A stretch of 47,938 nt of DNA from Deltaproteobacteria bacterium Ga0077550 (GTDB lineage: Bacteria > Myxococcota_A > Polyangia > Nannocystales > Nannocystaceae), in the NCBI GenBank assembly GCA_001464385.1, contig LNFB01000211.1:1-47938 (forward strand), in the 5' to 3' direction. This document shows, in pieces, positions 42,672 through 47,938 of the stretch. The notes under the pieces are model-generated. The model was given only the letters and a program-made list of their open reading frames with translations. It was not told where the DNA came from and searched no databases. A program made the translations under genes and the position numbers. The number at the start of each line of letters is the position of its first letter. Within the stretch, counting starts at the first letter, position 1.

Positions 42672-42675
42672 CGCC

Positions 42676-43485
42676 CTACGGGCGCCGCGGACGCCACGGA
42701 ACCAACCGCGACACCGTGCGCTGGTACGCCGCGTACTCGGGGTACCGCGCGCGCGTGATCGACTCGGTGAACGCGGTGGAGCCGAGGAACAGCAGGGTCA
42801 GCAGCGTCGGCCCCACGATCGACAGGTTGAGCCACGGCGCGCCGGCGGCCACGCCGAAGCCGTAGAACGCCCACCACATCCCCTGCTCGCAGAAGAAGTT
42901 GGGGTGACGGCTGAAGCGGAACAGCCCGGTCGTGACGAACTGCGCCGAGATCACCTCGCCGCGCTCGCGCTGCGCCTGCTTGCGGCACTGGAACGCCCAC
43001 TGCTGCTCGTCGGCCACGGTCTCGCCGACGAGGAACGCCGCGAACGCGATCGCGGCCGCCGCGTCGAGGGGGCCCAGCGGCCGCGGCCCGTGCGTCGAGG
43101 CGACCCACGCCGGCAGCGAGATGAGGAGCAGCAGCAGGTTCTGGTAGCCCGCGATGAAGACGACGTTGAACACCGCGAACGCGCGCCGCGGCATCCGGCG
43201 GCGCAGCTCGGCCCAGCGGTAGTCCTCGCCGCCACGGCGATAGCCGCCCTTGCGCGCGAAGTTGAAGGTGAGTCGCCCGCCCCACAGGGCGACCAGCGCG
43301 GTCATCAGCAGCAGCCGCGGATCGGCCGACGGCGCGAACGCGGCGAAGTAGCCGACGTAGAGGATCGGCGTCAGCGACCACACCCGGTCGACCCACGAGT
43401 ACTCGCGGGTGAAGACCGACAGCAACCAGCAGGCCGACGCGATCGCGGCGCACAACAGACAGACCGGCACGAGCTCGACGGGCAC
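42676..43485 (-). CDS. DUF1295 membrane protein (steroid 5-alpha-reductase-like fold)
   Basis: A 269-aa polytopic protein with about six to seven helices. The DUF1295 signatures are the N-terminal YSWVDRVWSLTPILY, the middle WGGRLTFNFARKGGY (near 70), and the C-terminal GLFRFSRHPNFFCEQGMWWAFYGF (near 190), which resembles the nucleotide-binding part of isoprenylcysteine methyltransferases and 5-alpha reductases. It ends in RYPEYAAYQRTVSRLVPW. Family members are predicted lipid or steroid reductases, but the substrate is unproven. The GTG start has a TAGACT hexamer 7 nt upstream and no Shine-Dalgarno. It is transcribed alone. Confidence 0.88.
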   Translation of the reverse strand: MPVELVPVCLLCAAIASACWLLSVFTREYSWVDRVWSLTPILYVGYFAAFAPSADPRLLLMTALVALWGGRLTFNFARKGGYRRGGEDYRWAELRRRMPRRAFAVFNVVFIAGYQNLLLLLISLPAWVASTHGPRPLGPLDAAAAIAFAAFLVGETVADEQQWAFQCRKQAQRERGEVISAQFVTTGLFRFSRHPNFFCEQGMWWAFYGFGVAAGAPWLNLSIVGPTLLTLLFLGSTAFTESITRARYPEYAAYQRTVSRLVPWRPRRP

Positions 43486-43492
43486 GCGCCCG

Positions 43493-43498
43493 AGTCTA
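43493..43498 (-). promoter_or_regulatory. Putative -10 element of the DUF1295 gene
   Basis: The minus strand reads TAGACT, 7 nt before the GTG at 43485, without a Shine-Dalgarno. The same hexamer precedes the adenine deaminase gene. Confidence 0.42.
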
Positions 43499-43519
43499 CC
43501 CGGCCGCGCCGCGTCGGCA

Positions 43520-45361
43520 CTAACGCAGCCGCACGTCGTCGAGCTCGAAGTGGAACGGGCCCGAGCGCGGCGCCCCCGCGTCGTCGAGGGGCGCCTGGCC
43601 GATGAAGATCATCGTGACGTCGTACGGATCGACGACGAGATCGCGCAGCGCCACGCGGTGGGTGGCGAGGGTCGGCCCGATCGCGATCGACGTCGCCGCC
43701 GGCATCGCGCCGCCCTGGGCGGTGAAGAGCATGACGACGACGCGCCCCGGGCCGCGGGCGCGGAACTCGAGCGTGGTCGCCGTCGTGAGGTTCGCGGGCG
43801 CCATCGGCGTGGCCCCGGGGAAGAACGCCGCCCCGGCCCACGCAGCGGGCCCTGCGGCGAGATCGCCGGCGACCGACAGCACGCGATTGCGGGCGCGCTT
43901 GGCCTCGGGGACCACGCTCAGGGCGACCGTCGAGGTGCCGCCGCGGAGCTGATCGGTCGAGGGCTGCCAACCGGCGCCGAAGCCCGTCGCCTGGGTGCCG
44001 TCGTCGAAGCTCGAGATGCCGTCGAGCAGGGCGGGCGGCGGCGCGGCGGTCCGCAGCCGCGCCACGGCGGCGCGCTCGAGCTCGGCGATCTTCCGCAGCG
44101 GCTCGCGATCGAAGGCGCGGCCGCCCTTGTACACCGCGACGATGTCGCGCACGAAGGTGATGTCGTCGCGCGGGTCGCCGCGCACGAGCAGGAGATCGGC
44201 CCGACGCCCCACCGCGATGCGCCCGCGATCGTCCAGGCCGAACGCCGCCGCGGGCTTCGACGTCGCCGACGCGAGCGCATCGGTCGGCGACAGCCCGGCC
44301 TCGACCAGCAGCGAGAGCTCGCCCAGCAGGCTCGCGCCGTGGACCGTGCCCGGGTTGGGCGCGTCGGTGCTGGCGAGGATCGGCACGCCGGCGCGGTGCA
44401 GCGCGAGCACCCCGGCGAACGCCAGCGCGCAGCTCGGGCGCCCAGAGGGCGGCACGAACGGCGTCCGCAGGCCCAGCTCGTCGTCCTGGCGCAGCCACGG
44501 CGAGATCCGCGGATCGTCGGCCAGCGCCGGCCCGTGCCGCCCGTCGCAGATCGACGAGAGCACCGCGAGCGTGTCGGTGACGAACACGCCACCGGCCTTC
44601 GCCGCGGCGATGAACGCCGGCGTCGGCGCGCGATCGGTGAACATGTGCGCGAGCCCGTCGGCACCCGCGGCCACGGCGATCTCGGCGTCGGCAAGCGTGC
44701 CGACGTGGACCACCGCGGCGAGCTCGCGTCGATGGGCCGCCGTCACCAACGCGCCGACCGTCGCCGCGTCGAGCGTGGTGAACCGCAGGCCCAGCTCGGC
44801 GCCGTCGCCCACGACGATCTTGAGGAACGCAGAGCCCTCGTCGATGCGCGCGGCGACGAAGGCGTCGGCCTCCTCGGGCCGCGACAGCGTCGGGATCGGC
44901 ACGCCGTACTCGGTGCCGTGGCCCCCCGGAGAGGTCGCGAGGATGCCCGCGGACACCACGTCGGCGCGCGTGCGGCTCGACGTGCGGACCGAGGCCGCGA
45001 CCTCGGGCAGCGTGAACATGTCGATCTCGGTGGTGACGCCGAACGCGAGCGCCTGCTTCGGGTCGCCCTGGTTCTGCACGTGCACGTGGGCGTCGATGAG
45101 CCCGGGCAACAGCGCCTGCCCTGCCCCCTCGACGCGGGTCGCCGCCGCGGGCACGGCGAGATCGCGACCCACCGCGACGATGCGATCGTCGGCGACCAGC
45201 ACCGTCGCGTCGTCGATCCAGGCCACGCCGTCGAACACGTCGACCCCGACGAACGCGACGTCGGCCGCGATCTCGGGCGCCGCGACGGGCTCGGCGACGG
45301 GCACCGACGTCGGCCGACACGCGACGCCGCCGAGCAACGCGACCAGGCCGAGCCGGTGCAC
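43520..45361 (-). CDS. Amidohydrolase lipoprotein fused to a CIA30-like domain
   Basis: A 613-aa lipoprotein (lipobox GGVAC, Cys15). Residues about 30-420 are a metal-dependent amidohydrolase: DAHVHVQ (H92, H94), a KIVVG lysine segment near 180, VVHVG near 210 (His), LAHMFTDR near 233 (His), and STDAPNPGTVHG near 340 (catalytic Asp). The last about 155 residues form a CIA30-like beta jelly-roll (ISSFDDGTQATGFGAGW to FHFELDDVRLR), probably substrate-binding. The GTG start overlaps the stop of the esterase gene by one base (TAGTG). That makes it the third gene of the formaldehyde operon, although its substrate is unknown. The 871-aa frame running upstream is an artefact of the overlap. Confidence 0.87.
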   Translation of the reverse strand: MHRLGLVALLGGVACRPTSVPVAEPVAAPEIAADVAFVGVDVFDGVAWIDDATVLVADDRIVAVGRDLAVPAAATRVEGAGQALLPGLIDAHVHVQNQGDPKQALAFGVTTEIDMFTLPEVAASVRTSSRTRADVVSAGILATSPGGHGTEYGVPIPTLSRPEEADAFVAARIDEGSAFLKIVVGDGAELGLRFTTLDAATVGALVTAAHRRELAAVVHVGTLADAEIAVAAGADGLAHMFTDRAPTPAFIAAAKAGGVFVTDTLAVLSSICDGRHGPALADDPRISPWLRQDDELGLRTPFVPPSGRPSCALAFAGVLALHRAGVPILASTDAPNPGTVHGASLLGELSLLVEAGLSPTDALASATSKPAAAFGLDDRGRIAVGRRADLLLVRGDPRDDITFVRDIVAVYKGGRAFDREPLRKIAELERAAVARLRTAAPPPALLDGISSFDDGTQATGFGAGWQPSTDQLRGGTSTVALSVVPEAKRARNRVLSVAGDLAAGPAAWAGAAFFPGATPMAPANLTTATTLEFRARGPGRVVVMLFTAQGGAMPAATSIAIGPTLATHRVALRDLVVDPYDVTMIFIGQAPLDDAGAPRSGPFHFELDDVRLR

Positions 45362-46214
45362 TAGCCTTCCCCGAGGATCGCCGCGTGGTGCCGGAGCTGC
45401 GCCTCGACGAACGTCGCGACGAAGTAGTAGCTGTGGTCGTAGCCGGCGTGCCGGTGCACGGAGATCGGCTGCCCCACCGCGGCGGCTGCCGCCTCGAGCA
45501 GCTCGGGCCGCAGCTGGGTCTCGAGGAACTTGTCGGCGAGCCCGACGTCGACGTGGGGCGCGTGCGCGAACCTGTGGCCGTCCTCGAGCAGCGCGCAGGT
45601 GTCGTAGCGCCGCCACGCGGCAGTGTCGGGCCCGAGGTAGCCCGCGAACGCCTTGTGCCCCCATGGCACCTGCATCGGCGCGGCGATCGGCGCCAGCGCG
45701 CTGACCGACGCGAACCGATCGGCGTGCAGCAACCCGATCGTCAGCGCCCCGTGACCACCCATCGAGTGGCCGAACACGCCGCGCCGCGGACCGACGCCGA
45801 AGTGGCGCTCGACGAGCGCCGGCAGCTCGGTGGCGACCCAGCGATGCATGGAGTAGGTCTGCGACCACGGCGCGACGGTGGCGTCGACGTAGAAGCCCGC
45901 CGCCTGGCCGAAGTCCCAGTCTGCGTCGTCGCCCGGGTACCGCGCGGCGCGGGGGCTGGTGTCGCAGGCGACGAGCGCGAGGCCGAGCTCCGCGGCGACG
46001 CGCTGGGCCCCGGCCTTGATGACGAACGTCTCCTCGCTGCAGGTGAGCCCTGGCAGGTAGTAGACGACCGGGACCGCCGCGCCCGCGAGCGCCTGCAGCG
46101 GCCGGTACACCGCGAAGCGCATCGGCCCCGCGCACGCGTCACTGGCGTGCTCGTAGAAGCCCTGGATCCCGCCGAAGCAGCGCTGCTCCGAGCGCGTGAT
46201 CACGGCGCCGTCGT

Positions 46215-46218
<4 letters not shown>
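45361..46218 (-). CDS. fghA: S-formylglutathione hydrolase
   Basis: A 285-aa alpha/beta hydrolase that cleaves S-formylglutathione to formate and glutathione, the second step of glutathione-dependent formaldehyde oxidation. Signatures are [13 protein letters not shown] near 53-65 (Cys60), [13 protein letters not shown] near 86, and the nucleophile elbow [10 protein letters not shown] with Ser152. The C-terminal [10 protein letters not shown] carries the catalytic His. The length of about 280 aa is typical of esterase D/FrmB enzymes. Its ATG overlaps the stop of the alcohol dehydrogenase gene (ATGA), so the two enzymes of the pathway are translationally coupled; the frame extending to 46542 is rejected. 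Confidence 0.95.
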
Positions 46219-47327
<1,109 letters not shown>

Positions 47328-47347
47328 GGGGACCTCCGAAGGCGGGG

Positions 47348-47353
47348 AGTGTA
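47348..47353 (-). promoter_or_regulatory. Putative -10 element of the formaldehyde operon
   Basis: The minus strand reads TACACT, 20 nt before the GTG at 47327, leaving room for a short leader that includes the GGAGGT site at 47332-47337. This contrasts with the leaderless spacing elsewhere. Confidence 0.4.
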
Positions 47354-47400
47354 ACGCAACGCTGGGGTGCGCCGGGCTCGCGGCGCGATCGGACCGGCGG

Positions 47401-47406
47401 TAGCAT
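47401..47406 (+). promoter_or_regulatory. Putative -10 element of the HNH lipoprotein gene
   Basis: TAGCAT lies 6 nt before the ATG at 47413 with no Shine-Dalgarno, matching the leaderless pattern. Confidence 0.38.
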
Positions 47407-47412
47407 CCGCGG

Positions 47413-47938
47413 ATGCGACGCGTCGCCGCGGCCGTGCTGTTGGTCCTCGCGTGCCGCCCGATGTCGGCGCCGCGAGGGCCCGCGCCGCGCACGGGATCCG
47501 CGACGCGGCCGGACCCGGCGGCCTCGGCCGCGGACGACGCGACGAGCGCATCGACCGCGCCGCCCTCCGACACCGCACCGCCCTCCGACGTCGCGCCGCC
47601 CTCCGATGCCCCGCGCGCGACCCCGACGCCCGACGCCCCGCGCATGACCCCGACGCCCGCCGCCCCGCGCACGACCCCAGCGCCCGCGATCGCGTTCGAT
47701 CGCGACGCGTGGCCCCACTGGATCGACGCCGACGGCGATTGCCAGGACACGCGCACCGAGGTGCTGATCGCCGAGTCGGAGATCCCGGTGCGCTTCGTCG
47801 ACGCGCGCCGCTGCGCGGTCGCCAGCGGCCGCTGGCGCTGCCCCTACACCGATCGCACGATCACCGATCCGCGTCAGCTCGACGTCGATCACCTCGTGCC
47901 CCTCGCCCACGCCCACGCCGCGGGTGCGGCGTCGTGGG
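47413..47938 (+). CDS. HNH (DUF1524/GmrSD C-terminal-like) lipoprotein, truncated by the window edge
   Basis: A frame open to the end of the window (at least 175 codons, no stop seen). The N-terminus is a signal peptide with lipobox VLAC (Cys14). A long Pro/Ala/Thr/Ser spacer follows, with short repeats (PPSD units, then APR.TPTP units). The domain starting [17 protein letters not shown] near 97 carries further cysteines. It leads to [12 protein letters not shown], in which Asp159-His160 form the HNH-type nuclease core (DxDH...PL) of DUF1524 proteins. An exported nuclease anchored by lipid is the inference. It is divergent from the class III ADH operon, with 85 bp between start codons. The missing 3' end prevents checking the rest of the motif. 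Confidence 0.72.
   Translation, partial: MRRVAAAVLLVLACRPMSAPRGPAPRTGSATRPDPAASAADDATSASTAPPSDTAPPSDVAPPSDAPRATPTPDAPRMTPTPAAPRTTPAPAIAFDRDAWPHWIDADGDCQDTRTEVLIAESEIPVRFVDARRCAVASGRWRCPYTDRTITDPRQLDVDHLVPLAHAHAAGAASW

Noticed and set aside
43520..46135. 871-aa frame joining the amidohydrolase to upstream sequence
   Set aside because: The upstream part is the esterase gene read in another frame; the TAGTG overlap and lipobox fix the amidohydrolase start at 45361.

Overview
No rRNA is present, so the host must be inferred. Base composition is very GC-rich with G/C-dominated third codon positions. Gene content points to Myxococcota: a MYXO-CTERM-like sorting tail, AgmX/GltG-type TonB-like protein, ExbB/ExbD motor proteins with giant TPR proteins, a Hanks-type Ser/Thr kinase, an FHA-GGDEF protein and many lipoproteins. 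A suborder (perhaps Nannocystineae-like) is only a guess. There are about 43 protein genes and one tRNA-Arg(CCG). The last gene runs off the right edge.

Layout. 37-3646: GTP-dependent PEP carboxykinase, a ChaN-like lipoprotein and a divergent Uma2 protein. 3681-7837: surface-polysaccharide genes (WbuB-like glycosyltransferase, CapD/WbpM-like nucleotide-sugar enzyme, divergent CpsB-type PHP phosphatase). 7851-13343: barrel-like protein, small lipoprotein, left-handed beta-helix protein, FHA-GGDEF diguanylate cyclase with a two-TM partner, adenine deaminase. 13513-19806: L,D-transpeptidase lipoprotein, transglutaminase-like lipoprotein, a metzincin-like MYXO-CTERM protein with no stop codon, a secreted protein and a Ser/Thr kinase. 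20028-21154: tRNA-Arg and two small envelope genes. 21183-25600: tightly coupled Hsp70, DnaJ, HisB and acyl-CoA carboxylase beta. 25729-41920: a 16-kb co-directional minus-strand block. 42270-47938: small membrane protein, DUF1295 protein, a formaldehyde-detoxification operon (class III ADH, S-formylglutathione hydrolase, amidohydrolase-CIA30 fusion) and an HNH lipoprotein.

The most interesting part is the 16-kb block. It reads like a single-locus relative of the myxococcal Agl-Glt gliding or Nfs spore-coat machines: GltD-like and GltE-like TPR proteins, an ExbB and three ExbD homologues, and a GltG-like protein (FHA-like domain, one TM, TonB-like C-terminus). It leads directly into a polysaccharide export lipoprotein translationally coupled to a putative outer-membrane beta-barrel. 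Two of the three ExbD proteins carry Asn where the proton-carrying Asp normally sits. A plausible reading is a proton-driven envelope machine that moves or packages an exported polysaccharide.

A second window-wide pattern: many genes at transcription-unit heads have a TANNNT hexamer 6-11 nt before the start codon and no Shine-Dalgarno, which suggests frequent leaderless or near-leaderless transcription. Genes inside operons instead use clear GGAGG-type sites or ATGA/GTGA/TAGTG overlaps.
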